A stretch of 64,000 bases of DNA from Hippophae tibetana (GCA_037013495.1 CM072811.1:41617452-41681451), one strand, 5' to 3'. Numbered from the stretch's first letter, positions 24,245 through 36,854 are shown. Program-made: numbers and translations. Notes: generated by a model not told the origin, from the sequence alone.

Positions 24245-24715
24245 TAAATATAACCTTAAACTTCAATCCCAAAACTCAAAACCCTAAATCTCAAAACTTT
24301 AACCCAAAACCCTAAACCTTAAACCCAAACCCTAAATCCTAAATCACTAATTCTAAAATCTTAAACCCTAAACCCCAAATCCTAAAATATTAAACCCTAA
24401 AACCTAAATCCTAAAATCTCAAAACACTAAATCTTAAAACCTAAACTCCAAATCCCAAAATCTTAAACCCTAAAACCTAAATCCTAAAATCTCAAAACAC
24501 TAAACCTTAAAACCTAAACTCCAAATCCCAAAATCTTAAACCCTAAAACCTAAAACCTAAAATCCCAAAACACTAAACCCTAAACCTTAAAACCTAAATC
24601 CTAAACCCTAAATCCTAAACCCTAAAACCATAAACCCTAAATCTTACATCCCAAATCCTAAATCCCTAAACCCTAAATCCTAAATCTTAAACCTCAAAAC
24701 CCTAAATCCTATTTA
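24245..24715 (+). repeat. Degenerate interstitial telomere-like repeats (CCCTAAA type)
   Basis: About 470 bp of short units such as aaccctaaa, aaatcctaaa and aaaccctaaatcctaaa, variants of the plant telomere repeat CCCTAAA with unit length drifting between 7 and 10. Embedded in the left unit of the inverted pair. Confidence 0.85.
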
Positions 24716-25461
24716 GAAAAATAATAATTTTAATAATATATTTTCTTTTTAAGTAATACTTATTTAGAAAAATAATGATTTCAATAATATATTTTTTCTG
24801 ACAAAAAATAATAATTAAATGATATTATTTAAATTTTACTGAATATAAGGGTATTAAAGTAATTTATAATATTTTTCATTCTATTCCAGTGCCAAATCAA
24901 ACAATATAATACTGATTTTTTCCTTGATTCCAATGGTCAAACCAAACAACATTGTTTCCTTTTCATTCTTATTCTGATTCTGATTTCATTCTATGAACCA
25001 AATACCACCTTAATTTACCAAGATATAATTGAATGAGAATAATTCTTTTGAATTTTGATCTTGGTGTAGTCAAACCAAGTACGAAAATTTTAACAATAAC
25101 ATGCGGAAAGTATGCATTGTTGACACTGATATTTTGATTGGCACAACTATTTTGTATATCAAAAATTAATTATTTATTTAATTGGTAGTTATGGATTAGT
25201 ATGAACTTATGTGACGTTTGGTTCACGGAATGTAATGAGAATGAGAATAGAACATAATAAAAAGAAAACAGTTTTGTGTGCTTTGACCACTGAAATCAAA
25301 TAAGGAATCAGTATTATAGTGTTTGATTTATAACTTTAATAAAATGAAATAGAAAACAGTAAATATTACCTCTATACCTCTATATTCAGTAAAGTTTAAA
25401 TAATATCATTTAATTATTATTATTTCGTCAACCAAAATACATTATTGAAATCATTATTTTT

Positions 25462-25765
25462 TCTAAATAAGATTTAAGGTTTTGAGGTTTGAGATTTGGC
25501 ATTTAGGGTTTAAGATAATATTTGTGGATTAAAGTTTAGGGTTATATTTGTGGGTTAAGGTGTAGGGTTAAAATTATTATTTTTAAATAGGGTTTAGGGT
25601 TTTGAAATTTAACATTTGGGGTTTAAGGTTTAGGGTTTATAGTTATATTTGTGGGTTAAGATTTAGGGTTAAAATTATTGTTTTTCTAAATAGGGTTTAG
25701 GATTTTGAGATATGAGATTTATTATTTAGGGTTTAGGGTTATATTTGGGGTTAGGGTAAAATTGA
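25462..25765 (-). repeat. Degenerate telomere-like repeats in reverse orientation (TTTAGGG type)
   Basis: Shorter, more scattered counterpart: tttagggtttaag, ggtttagggtttatag, ggttagggtaaaatt. It has three spaced copies of 'aaattattatttt(c)taaatagggtttagg'-like sequence. It lies in the right unit of the inverted pair. Confidence 0.8.
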
Positions 25766-25945
25766 AAAAAAATAATTGAGATGAGAATTAAATCATGATT
25801 CTTTAAGAGGGGAGAATGAGTTATGATTTCTTCTATTTTAAGAATTAATTTCACTCCATTTTCATTTTTTAGTCCAACCAAACATAAAATTGAAAGGAAT
25901 CAATTCTTATTTTATTCCATTTTAGTCAACCAAACATGAGAAAGA

Positions 25946-26679
25946 GATTGAATGATTTTTATTCTTGATTTGTTATTTTTTTAAGTGATTTTTTTAATCA
26001 TGTATGTTTGATAAAGATATTTGATTTTGATTTTTATATTTTTAAGAAATTACTATTAAAATAGTGGGTGATTCATAAATCTTTAAAAAGAAGATATTTA
26101 AATTTTATTTTTGCTTTTTGATTTTTTTTTTCATTTTCACTAAACATTTCTTCTATATAGTAAATGAAATCTTATAATTTTTGTATGTATAAATATTAAA
26201 AGAAAATGATTAAAAAATTGAGAAAAATACCACCAAGGTCGTTTACTTATTGCAAAAATTACACTTAAATTTTATATTTATTTTTTGTATCAGTTTAGTT
26301 TTATTGTTATAAAAAAGTGACCACACAAGGATAAAGAAAATTTTTATTTTTTAATTTTAAATTACATTTGATAGAGACCATTATAACTTAAATAAAATTT
26401 AACAAAAATAATTAAATAAAAATAGACAAAAAATAAATAAAAACATAAAAATATTTCTTTTTCTTTGTACAGTTACTTTTCCATTACAATAAAATTAAAT
26501 TGTTACAAAAAATGAATACTAGACTTAAATATCATTTTTTAAATAAATTATAAGACATTTACGGTTAAATTTTCTAAAATCTTACTCTTTTTGAAAAATA
26601 TCCAAAAATTTCTTAAATTTTTTAAATTAATTATTTATTTATTTGGTAGTATAAGTCATGTAGTCCTTGTGTTTTTTTG
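25946..26679. other. AT-rich intergenic stretch
   Basis: Low-complexity A/T sequence; no gene or named repeat seen. Confidence 0.5.
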
Positions 26680-28990
26680 GCTTCTTATGTATAAAAAGAA
26701 GAATTTGTTTATTTTACTTAGTGTATTTGTCTTTTCTATGTAAAGTTGGTTACTGACTTTTAGTAATGTACACACACATATAATTAGTTGTACATTGTAT
26801 GAAAGTATGTTATACATATACCCCTTAATGGGGATGGTTTTCTTAGTATGCTTGCTCGCTCGCCTACATTTTCACTCCTTTTTTTGGTTTGGTTTGGGTG
26901 CAAATATTTATGAAAAATACTGTGTAATTTTTGGATCAAAAATGTGTTTGTTAGAACCTGAGGATTTTGAATACGATATCTAAAAACATACCTCTCTATG
27001 GCATCGATAATAAGTACTTTATGGTTTGCAACTTCGATGGGAATGATTTTTTTTCTTTCAAACCTCACTGAAAGACTTTGTTGAGATAAATATGGGTTGT
27101 CAAGAATGTTAAAAAGGTAGGATGGATAATTGGTCAGATCTAATATGGATGGTACATGGACGATAGTTGGAGTCGGTGGCTCTCCAAGAGTTCCCTTATC
27201 TGGGATCCCTATGGAAGAGGATCAAGTTTTCACAGAGTTCCATTACTATTAATGGATGGCTCCACAATTTCTTATTGGTTAAGGCATCCTATGTAATTCT
27301 ACCTAAATAGTAGACATATGTAATAAAAAAGAGAATACTAAAGATTTGAGCCATATAACATCTCATTTTTGACACAAGGTACTTATTAGATCTAATTTGA
27401 GATCCTCGATAAAGGCCTCATTGAACCCATTGATGAATCCTCAATGAGATGGTCCACGAGGACACTTGACGAGGTTGGCCATAAGCTTCGGTGAGCTCTA
27501 TAATTACCCTTTCCCTTCTTATTTCATATCCACAAAATATGTAGCAGAGCTCTATTAAATTGACATCTCATTTTTTTTGTTTTCAGACCACTATTACCTT
27601 GATTGTTGTTAGGTATTATTTATTTGTGATTATATGGGAAAAATTGTGCTCTTGAGTAATGAGTACTCGAGATTGTGTTTATAAGTGGATTTATATGAAG
27701 AGCATGTGTGGCTGTGAGTCATGTGCCAGCTAGTAGTTACCCTCATGTAAATTTTTCTTATGTGAGGAGCTTATGTGGTTGTAAGCTATGTGTCACCTGG
27801 TAGTTTCTTTTGTGCAACCTTTTCTTATGTGAGAACAAATCTATGGGAGTAGATTAAACTGAATTGTTGAGTTCTCATGTATTTGACCGTGTGTGATGAG
27901 TTATGGACTATGTCTCACTTTGATTATGTGCAATTTGTGGATTGATTATGTGTCCTATGATGATTATTAATTATTCGTGATTGGGGATGATCCTTACGGT
28001 AGATTGATTGCACTACATCAAGTTATGCTATCTTTAGAGGAAAGTCGGGTTCATGTGTCGAAGTAAATCATTGCAGAGGCAACAAGCGAGGGTTGCAATA
28101 GGGAGTTTAGTCAATGATCCAGGATGATAGAGGTAATGTGGTTCAATTTTTTCAAGATTGTAATTTTTTTATTGCTTAATGGATTTGTTTATTGTTGAGT
28201 GGTTTCCATAAGCAAACCAATGATATTACCACATAGGAAGGGGTTCTATGTTGGTTTACCTTGCTATATCTGGTATTACGCATGCTTTATTTTTTGGCTA
28301 GTCTAATATGAGTTGTAAATTGTGTACGTCTTTACATAATGAAATTTAAACTCTAATTAGAAAGTCTTTAATATTTATTGCTTGCTTCCTGATTACTGAT
28401 AATATATATGCTGCTTATTTACTACCTTTCTTGTGATTATTTATATTGTTTCTATGAGTATTAGTTAAGTGTTTATCTATCTTTTATTTGCATATGAGTT
28501 TGGTATGAGTCTTTAAAGAGCTTGTATCTCTTTACCCAGGTTATGTATTAGGTGTTTGACTCTTTCTTAAGATATGCTCCATTTTGTTTGATTACATACT
28601 ATGAGAGCACAATCATCATTTACAAAAAATGTTCCCACGTATGAAGTCTTAAAGTGATTGAAAATATTTTATTGTTCTACTATGAATTTTTGTCTCAAAT
28701 GTTGTTTATTGTTTGCTATACTTATGCTTGTAACTAGTCAGGATAAGAGCCTGTGAAGCACAACGTTGCTATTGTGTTTACCATAATTTGTTCTTTAATG
28801 TTTGTTGCTTTTGTTGTATTTTGAATTGAGCATGTTATTTTGTACTTCTGTTGTATTATTTTCTAAATTCATGTTTGTGAGTTCGACTTGGTTGAATTAG
28901 TATAAAACTCGTGAAAAGATTCCATGGGTTGACATCTTCACCCTTTATCTAGGTTCTCATTACCTATTTGAGTTAGAAGATTAATCATCG
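26680..28990 (+). mobile_element. Second copy of the solo-LTR-like element found at 9775..11670
   Basis: Collinear, diverged match to the nested block: shared stretches include gcaaatatttatg after gtttgggtg (26893 on), agctctattaaattgacatctc (27548 on), gtgtttataagtggattt, aaatttaaactctaattag and a common tail tacctatttgagt. This copy has about 300 bp more between the start and the promoter-like region (27060..27420). The TATA-like box of copy 1 is degraded here (ctataattaccc). Short open frames inside are chance. Confidence 0.55.
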
Positions 28991-29078
28991 TATAATTGTT
29001 ACTATGTATGGAATTCTCAAGTAGTTTTAGTTTAGTATGAACTTAAAAGGTCAATTTTATCAGTTGTTATTTTATTAA

Positions 29079-30385
29079 TTGTGTCCTTTGATTTTGGTCT
29101 ACTTGTCTTCTACCTTCTTATTAAAATTTTGGAAGGGAGAAATGATTATGCAGGCATTCCTTCACTATAATATGGGTCATCATCCTAGTTTGTATCCCTT
29201 TCTCTCTTTCTCAAATTCTATGGAAGATTTTTTCAAGAAGGGTATGTCTGATCTACGGTATACATGGTGCAAAATTCTCCACATTTTATGTATAGTGTTT
29301 GTTATCAGAGAAGGGTTGAAGAGTTTATACAAATATTTTCCAAATGAAATTGTATTAATATTACCCGAGACCATTGATCTTGATTTCTATTTCATTAAAG
29401 ATAGCTTTGTGAAGGATGCATATGCTTGCAATATTTCAATTTTAGAAGTCTTCAATTGTTAAAAGTTGTGTTCTTCACGTCTTTTTTTTTTCTTATTCTC
29501 TATAGCTACAAAGTTGCCATGCCAAAACTTGATGAGTTGTTGAAGGATCACTAGCTCATGTATCTACATCTGCGTGGTATGAATTAAGAAGAACAAGTAT
29601 TGTGCTACTCACTACAGGGAGCATGTTGGTCTTGCTATTCTAATGGAAATTGATTCGGTGACTTGATTATGCTAGCTTGTAATTTTGTCTTTAATTCATG
29701 AAAAAAGCTTTAAAGTTTCTTCTAAATGGAACCAACAACATTGAATAGATCTCAATTTATATGTGCTAATCGAAAATAAAGTTGAAGAACGAGATGAATA
29801 AGAAGTTTCAACTTCTCTTGTGTCAAAGGATGTGACAGAGAAGAAATGATATGTTGTTGATCTCTCTTCCAGACATTAAGAATTGGGATCTATGGAACAT
29901 GAGTTTAGGATGTATGTTTACAAAATTAATATGTGCTCAAAGGGCTTATTCATATCATTGGACATAGTTTCCATTTGTTTCATCCATTGGACATAGTTTC
30001 CATTTGTTTCATCCTGGGAAAATGCTAGGCAACTTGATCCAAGGAAATACCATTATAGTTATGTCCCTTACTTGGAGTTTAAAAAATGGATCTTGAAGGC
30101 AAGTTGAAGCTTGTGAGTATACACATGGTATTTTTGAATGTTGGCTTTATCCTACTCAATATTATACTTGTTTTGCAAGGATGAGATCAAATCCAACAGA
30201 AGGGTTTGTTTCTTTACTCACAAGTTACAAGTACTACACACCTTGTATCCTTCAACAGGTCCTACAATGCCTTCTCCTAGATCATATTTAACCAATACCT
30301 CTGTTGACATGGGGTTAGTGTGCATTTTTGCTATTGGTTTTGATGACTCTATGAAAATAGAGTCATCAGTGCGCTTTTATACTTA
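29079..30385 (+). pseudogene. Unidentified decayed coding remnant
   Basis: An open stretch of 127 codons (29079..29462) is followed, in shifting frames, by further protein-like runs up to about 30385. Examples are SYKVAMPKLDELLKD (29503 on), EHEFRMYVYKINMCSKGLIHIIG (in pieces, 29895 on), FECWLYPTQYYTCFARMRSNP (in pieces, 30135 on) and GPTMPSPRSYLTNTS (30256 on). Reading quality and codon texture look like real exon sequence broken by stops and frameshifts. I do not recognise the family. A 29-bp segment (attggacatagtttcc...) is tandemly duplicated at 29957..30013. It could be a pseudogene of a host gene or a captured fragment. It directly follows the solo-LTR-like element. Confidence 0.4.
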
Positions 30386-30489
30386 ATATTTATTCGTTTT
30401 ATTTAATAAGTAGTATTTTTTGGATTAGAAATATTAAAATATTAACTTTCTACTGAAAAAGGATAAAAATATATTTTCAAAAATATTAT

Positions 30490-30890
30490 GAATATTTAAA
30501 TGCATAACCAATCAGGAGATGACATATGGATGCCAATAAGAGAGTTGACCATTTGTTTCCATGTGGATGTCATGCAAGCAAAGAGGGCAAATCGGAACAT
30601 GTCGCATGCACCAGGTGATACATGCCTTGTTACGTGTCGACACGGTGTTCAATCCAAGATTTTCGTGCAATCAACGAGGGTACCACTTATCATCGTGTGA
30701 TTCATCCATTCATTCCAACGAGGCACCAAGCAATCTGTATCCACAAATCATAAAGCATCACGTGGCATTGACTCATCATGCATTGACCACAACTTGTCTG
30801 CCTTGCCACGCGTCGCGTGCTAATTCGTCCATTGATTCTCTCATGCCACATGTTACGACCCCATTGACCTAAGCTGTTTAATTTTTCTTT
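30490..30890. other. GC-richer island with repeated CACGTG/CATGC-type motifs
   Basis: Against an AT-rich background this 400-bp stretch is balanced in composition. It is crowded with related short motifs: ttacgtgtcgac, atcacgtggcat, gccacgcgtcgcg, atgccacatg, tgtcgcatgcacc. No protein homology in the open frames across it. It may be part of a retroelement LTR or a repeat-derived regulatory region; G-box-like CACGTG cores can bind bZIP/bHLH factors. Confidence 0.3.
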
Positions 30891-31980
30891 TTTCATCTTG
30901 ACCCTTAATATGAAGTTGATTTGACTGTCCAGATTTCATCTGAGTCTAATTTAACCCCAAATTGCTCCAAAAATCCTAATTAGTCAAATTTACCATATAT
31001 ATTTTTATCAATTTTTGGTGCCAAAAAGAGAAAATATAGACAAAAAGAGATTAATTGTATTTATTTTTATTTTCCTTTCTTTATCAATTTTTATGTCTTT
31101 TTTTATAAAAAAAAAATATGACATTTATAAAAAAGTTATTTCTAACTAATTTATTAATATATTGGTCTTATGAACCCAATTTTTTACCTATGATAATATA
31201 ATATGTTTACCCCAATTATAATTATAATTTAATTTTTATGCTATTAATTGTTTGCCTAACAATTGATCTATAAAGACAATTAAATAGATTTTAGAGAATC
31301 ATTTAATTATTTATCTTAATTAAATAATATATATAATTTCTAGGCACATATGTATGATTATTATATGTGTGATCCATAATTGATGAACTTTATAATGAGA
31401 TTGCATTGGAGTTAATTACTATATGGTGTGTAGTTTACTTGAGAGAAGAATACATATTAAATTAGATTCAATTTATCATGTAATTCATTAATAAGTATAT
31501 TGGGAGGGACTTTAGTGATTTACATGTTTAGAAAATTGAGGGATTAAGTATTCTTAGATATGTTTTCATATATTCCAATTCTGAGTTAATTAATTAATGT
31601 TATTTATTTTTAGTTTTTTTAATTTTGTTCCTCAAAACAAAAAAAAATTAATATTTATTTTTTAGTTTTAAAAATTAGTTTCTAATAACATAGTTTTCGT
31701 AGAAACGATCTTTTTTATTATTATATTATTTATTTATAATATGTATACTTGTGTACCAATTGTATATAATTCGTGTTAATGAGGTTCTTCATTTGTTATG
31801 ATGCCTCCCACTTCAGCACCACCCTTGAAACCCACAAGAGCCTCTTTTCTATTAGTGGAGATATATGGCCAAATCAATCCCACATTGAACCCCACATATT
31901 GTAGCTATCGGGTGGTAGGTGGGAAAATGCTCTAAATGCTAGAGATATGGATTTAGACATGAATTATTTGGCCTAGAAAA
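30891..31980. other. AT-rich intergenic stretch
   Basis: No gene recognised. A run near 31800..31930 is less AT-rich but has no identifiable product. Confidence 0.45.
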
Positions 31981-34870
31981 AACATTGTCGAAAGCAGCAG
32001 CAATTGATGGATGAGATGTCTAGTATGTCTTCTCCATCCACTTGGGATAATAGGTTAGGTTTTGCTGTATCTAAAGATCGAATTGAGGAGTTGAATTTGA
32101 TTGCGATTTTGCAGGCGTGAAACCTACCAATCTTGATTATGTTTTTACGTCTCTTGATACTACAATTTTGTCAATTCTTAGTTTCACCAATTATTTTATT
32201 CTTATGGAATTATTTATCAAACTATTTTCCCTCAAGCTCTTGAACAAAATAGGGAGTTAGAAAGAAATAATCGTCATGATCTTAATATAGCTTGATCTCT
32301 TCTATCTAGTGCTCATATGCCTAATTATCTTTGGAGAGATGCAATTCTCATTGCTTGTCATCTCATAAATAAGATACATTCTTCTGTTCTCAATGGTCAA
32401 ACCTCTATGGTGCCTTCTCAAACCATGTGTCTTCTCATCAATTTTTGATCTCTCTGCTCGTGTCTTCATCCATGTCCCGAATAATCAATGGTGTAAATCA
32501 GAAGGACTACAGATGCTTTAATCCTCCTACACAAAAAGGTTTATGTTACAATGGATGTCACCTTTTATGAGGATACTTGTTATTTTCTCCCATGAATCTT
32601 TCACTTCAAGGGGAGAAACACACCATTTTGGAAGAGAAGTCTTGTGGGATTAAAATTCAACCAATGGAAGATGATGTTTGTTTAATCTCAGATCCAATGA
32701 TTGGTCATCGAATGATAGGATCGTGAGATAGTTTCAAAGAAGTCAATAGCCAAACAATAGATCGTTCCATTTTTGGCAATCATTCATTCATGGAGGCAAA
32801 ATCTCCTAGTAGCCAAACGATCGATCATTCCATTATTGGTGAACAATTTCCAATAGAACGAGAACATGATGTTTACAATATAACTATTTAAGAAGAATCT
32901 CTTACACCCCTCTTAGATATAGATAACCCTTCTCAACCAATCCCTGAGGAGTGTCCCAATCTTAAAGTTAGTGGTGTTTCTTCTAACTCTGATAGTGGTG
33001 ATAATATCTATGTTTTTCCTCTAGGTCTACCCATGGTAAACCATGTCATCAATATGAACCAAGTTTAAGTGTTAAGTCTAAGTATGCTATAACTAACTTT
33101 GTATCCATCCATCAGTTATTCAAATCCTATGCTTCTTTTGTGAATCAAATATCCTTTGTATGTGTTCCCAATAAAGTGCAGGATGTTATCAAGGCTCCCA
33201 AATGGTTTCAAGCCATGAATGAAGAGATGAAGGCATTAGAGAAGAATAATACTTGGGATTTGGTGCCACCTCCATAGAGAAATAGAGTTATTGGATGTAG
33301 ATGGGTGTTTACTACCAAACATAATATAGATGGTTCAATAAACAGATATAAGGTGAGACTTATTGCAAATGGATATACTCAAACATATGGCATGGATTAT
33401 GAAGAAATATTTGCTCCAATAGCAAAGATTAATGTCATTCGAGTGTTAATGTCCCTACCAACTAATCTAGATTTCCCTTTGTAACAGTTTGATGTAAAAA
33501 ATGCTTTTTTACATAGCGAGATATCTAAAGAAGTAAATATGGATCTACCATAAGGATATGAAGCAATCACTGGAGGAAGATTTATCTCTAAGTTGAATAA
33601 GTCCTTGTATAGACTCAAAAAATCATTATAAGCTTAGTTTGGAAGATTCTCTTAAGATATGTCTCATTTTTGGTACAAATAGAGCAACACTGACCATATG
33701 TTGTTTCTAAAATGTCGTGAATACTTTGATTATTTATGTTGATGACATTATAATTATTGGTCATGATTCAGAGGAAGTTAAAAGATTAAAAGATCTACTT
33801 GCATTAGAATTTGAGATAAATATCTTAGTTCTCTTAAATATTTTTTAGGGATTGAGGTTGCCAAGTGAGTTTAAGAATTTTCTTGTGCCAAATAAAATAT
33901 GTGCTTGGTTTGTTTAAAGAGACCAAAATACTAGATTGTAGACATCTGATACTTCTATTGAGTAGAATCATAAACTGGTTGAGTATACTAATCAAAATTT
34001 TACAGAAAAAGCACGCTATCAGAGGTTAATTAGCATGTTAATCTCTCTCACACATACTAAGCTAGATATTTCATATGTAGTTAGTGTCGTGAGTCAATTC
34101 ATACATAATTTAAGTGAAACTCGTATGGAAGTTGTGATCTGTATTATAAGGTATTTAAAGTCTGCACCTGGAAAATGCTTGTTGTTTTCAAAGAATAATC
34201 ATCTAGATATTAAGGATTGTACAAATGCAGGTTGAGAACATCGTGTTACAGATAGAAAATCCACTTCCGATTACTTCATTTTATAGGTGATAACTTTGTT
34301 ACTTGAAAAGTAAGAAGCAAAAGATTGTGGTCAGATCAAATGCTGAAGTAGTATAAAGATATGCTTTATAGAGTTTGTGAGTTAATTTTGTTGAGAAATT
34401 CAATGTGTGGTTTGGTATTTAAACCCAAACAAGCCATGGACTTGAATTGTGAAAATAAGGCAAATATTTTATTAAAGAGAAGCTTGATGGTAAACTTATC
34501 TCTTTTTCATTTGTTCAATATGAAGAACATCTAGTTGATGTTCTCACTAAGGCTATATCAAGTAAGGTATTTTATAATTCACTTGATAAGTTGAAATTCG
34601 TGATCTATATGCAACAACTTGAGTGAGAATGTTGGTATAAATCATAATTATCTTATTTATATGGATATTATATAATATTCTATTATCTGTAATATTTTGT
34701 ACTATTTGATTTACTATTTGCCTTAGAAATAGATATTCTCTAATATTTTGTGATATGAAATATTATATCATATTTGTGGTATTATTAGATTTATTACTTG
34801 TATTAGGAATAATACTTACTTTATTAGGTACGATAGGACTCTAATTGAGTCAAAATTATCTCTTAATTTT
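31981..34870 (+). mobile_element. Degenerate Ty1/copia retrotransposon (C), 5' part missing
   Basis: After a stretch of unclear origin (about 31985..32120, reading QQLMDEMSSMSSPSTWDNR), copia domains appear in order. They are the integrase C-terminal half (32215..32600: ALEQNRELERNN; YLWRDAILIACHLIN; VTMDVTFYED), RT (33160..33900: KWFQAMNEEMKALEKNNTW; GCRWVFT; DYEEIFAPIAKI; FDVKNAFLH) and RNase H (34005..34560: YQRLISMLISLTHTKLDISY). A 3' LTR starts at 34630 (TGTTGGTATAAATC) behind a purine tract. No 5' LTR, gag or protease. Stops and frameshifts throughout. Confidence 0.75.
33160..34560 (+). pseudogene. copia RT-RNase H remnant of element C
   Basis: Readings match copia RT from KAPKWFQAMNEEMKALEKNN through the conserved QFDVKNAFLHSEI, MDLP and KLNKSLYRLKK, with in-frame stops (for example before QFDVKN and after LP). 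The catalytic YVDD site appears as YVDD in 'atttatgttgatgacat' (33732 on), still intact at base level but in a broken frame. The RNase H part ends with a VDVLTKA-like motif (about 34535). Confidence 0.65.
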
Positions 34871-35334
34871 CATTATATTTCATTACGACACATGAGTCTA
34901 AAAAATAGCACGCATGGCTCAACTTGTGGCCTGTAAAAAATCGAGTCATACTGGGGTAGGCCAACACATGAGCCTTATATTTCTAAAACTAAAATGTTAA
35001 GTATATAAATATATTATATATTAGTAAATGTATATGTAACTTAATAGATACCTACTATGTCTATAAACTAAATGTGGGAAGTTTGACTCACAAAAGAAAC
35101 AATTTTTATTAAAATAATGGATTAAGTGTATCATAAGTGCATCAATATGAACTCTTTAACACATCTAGTCACATTAGTGATTATCAAACTTCTACTCATG
35201 TAATTACAAAAATACCTCTTATCCTTTAATTTTATTGTGCATTTAGCTTTAACTAACTCTATTTATTTAAGTGGGTAACGGTTGGAAAAGATGAAGTTTA
35301 TAAAAAAAAATTAAATAAAGTCTTGTTTCACATT
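34871..35334. other. Intergenic stretch with an imperfect hairpin
   Basis: At about 34909..34976 ggctcaacttgtggcc is mirrored by ggccaacacatgagcc, forming an imperfect inverted repeat. Otherwise AT-rich with no coding. Confidence 0.35.
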
Positions 35335-35625
35335 GCTTTTTTATATTATTTAAAAGAGTTATAAATAATAAATAGTTGATTATTGGGATTGAGCCCCAAG
35401 GGGTACCCACTTTTGTGGAAGATGAGAGTACTTAGCAAATGTGATATCACATGCGCGCTCACCACCGTCGCCGACCGGCTATGCTGAGCCGAGTCCAGCC
35501 GAGCCCAGTGCGTGTGCGTGTGCGTGTGCAGAAAATGGTTGTTACATTTCTCAGAAAGCAACAGTTATTTTATTTTACTCAGAATGTGGTTGTTACTCTT
35601 CATTACTCAGAAATGTTTACTGAAT
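35335..35625 (+). mobile_element. Truncated LTR of the copia B family
   Basis: Matches the LTRs at 57549..58282 and 62567..63549 from the 'ttataaataataaatagttg' part through gattgagcccc, ggtacccacttttgtgg, the GC-rich cgccgaccggc / gccgag segment, a (GTGTGC)n stretch and two units of the ttactcagaaaatgg repeat. It lacks the true 5' TG end and the 3' part, so it is a fragment rather than a clean solo LTR. Confidence 0.75.
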
Positions 35626-36059
35626 AAAAGACGAGTAATCGCCTATGTGTCTTTTCTTGTAAGGAAGTTATGTTTTTTTTTTTAACTTTCGGCATCCAAA
35701 AGGTGAGATTCATTTTTAGAAATTAGAATGATTCTTATAGGGAGAGAGTTTGAGCACAAAAGGTCAAATTCTCGATGCTAGAGCATATAATTAATAATTG
35801 ATAAAATAATAATTATTAAATTTGCATATCATTATAATAAGCGGATTTTTATTATCAAATATTTTAAGTTTAATTATATTATATAATTTTTATTATATAT
35901 AGAGTTTTATTTTTAAATATAAAAATATATATATTTATTTTTTTACTATATAAATAATTATATGTTTCTTAATATCGTAGGAAAAATAAAACCAATAAAT
36001 AAATTATTTATAGGATGAAATAATTTATTAGTGAGTTAGAGTCGAAGAAGAGTTAAAAT
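35626..36059. other. AT-rich intergenic stretch
   Basis: Nothing recognised beyond low-complexity A/T sequence between the LTR fragment and the viral integrant. Confidence 0.45.
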
Positions 36060-36246
36060 AGCTTGGAGAAAATCTCTTTTAATACTTTCCTAAACTACAA
36101 TCTTTTTAGAGGAACATTTTCTAAATTGCTCTTGAGGTTTGTTATATCTTCAATTATGTCCATGTGGTTTATTAAATGTCACAAATGCCATTTTGTTCTA
36201 ATGGTGTTAATTTTCCATCCATTACTATTTGGATTATTATTCCTAG

Positions 36247-36258
36247 ACTCTGATACAA
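36247..36258 (-). other. tRNA-Met-like primer-binding site of the caulimovirid
   Basis: The - strand reads TTGTATCAGAGT, 10 of 12 bases as in the canonical plant initiator-tRNA primer site TGGTATCAGAGC. It lies about 800 bp downstream of the viral TATA box, in the leader, where minus-strand DNA synthesis of pararetroviruses starts. Between promoter and primer site an open frame of 87 codons (36282..36545, - strand) has no recognised product and may be a leader ORF or chance. Confidence 0.55.
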
Positions 36259-36848
36259 ATTTCTACGAATTGATACAATTTTTAATCGAGAGTTAATATT
36301 AACCTGGTTAATGGTCTTTGTCTATTTATCGAAGGTAATAATTTATCTAAAAATCTAATTATTTTACTGTATATGTATAATTTCCTTTTATATTCCTTAC
36401 GTTTGCATAGTATATTATGTTCTTCATTATGTTGGTTGCTTAATTCTAATCCTGAATCTATTAATTGTCTTTTAAAATTAAAAATTACTCTTTCATTTAT
36501 TAAATCTAATAATTTTAATTTATGCACTAATAATTCGATGTTCATAGAATATTACCTTAGTTGCTTATTTCTAAAAACAAATTTCATTTTCCTATTTAAA
36601 GATATTATACTTATTGTAAGCAAATATTTCAACATTCAAGATTCTTAATTAGCTTAATTTATAATTATTATACCTAAATTTAATGGGTCTACCACAGTCT
36701 TCCCTTCTGTTCGTCTTCTTTTGTTACACCTGTTATGCCTCAGCTTTGCTTAATCCATAACGCCTCCCTGGAAACGGTGAGCCTTCTACATCCGTACATA
36801 AATGGTGTTCAATAGTTGACTTACTAAAGAAGAGTAATTGAACTCCAT

Positions 36849-36854
36849 TTTATT
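36849..36854 (-). terminator. Poly(A) signal AATAAA of the caulimovirid
   Basis: AATAAA on the - strand about 200 bp downstream of the TATA box. In caulimovirids the signal sits within the transcribed start of the genome, is skipped on first passage and used on the second, giving terminally redundant RNA. Spacing here fits that design. Confidence 0.6.

Larger units (their letters stand above)
24066..25945. repeat. Inverted pair of MITE-like units, each with a telomere-like repeat block
   Basis: Two related units face each other. The left is about 24066..25013 and the right about 25213..25945, with about 200 bp between. Outer ends carry ggtttggtcaaag / ttagtcaaccaaac. Inner ends carry ttctatgaaccaaat / tttggttcacggaatg, so each unit has its own inverted-repeat-like termini. 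Inner sequences match as reverse complements (for example gtcaaaccaaacaacattg against ttttgtgtgctttgaccact). No coding sequence. Either two separate insertions or one large foldback element. Confidence 0.65.

Noticed and set aside
24245-24715. True telomere or chromosome end
   Set aside because: Units are highly degenerate, embedded between unique sequences, and a reversed counterpart follows; this is interstitial.
30561-30872. 103-codon + strand frame in the GC-richer island
   Set aside because: No conserved motif; overlapping frames on both strands are equally long, as expected from composition.
36063-36296. 77-codon hydrophobic frame on the + strand
   Set aside because: Opposite to the viral leader and without homology; A/T-rich codon use gives chance hydrophobic readings.
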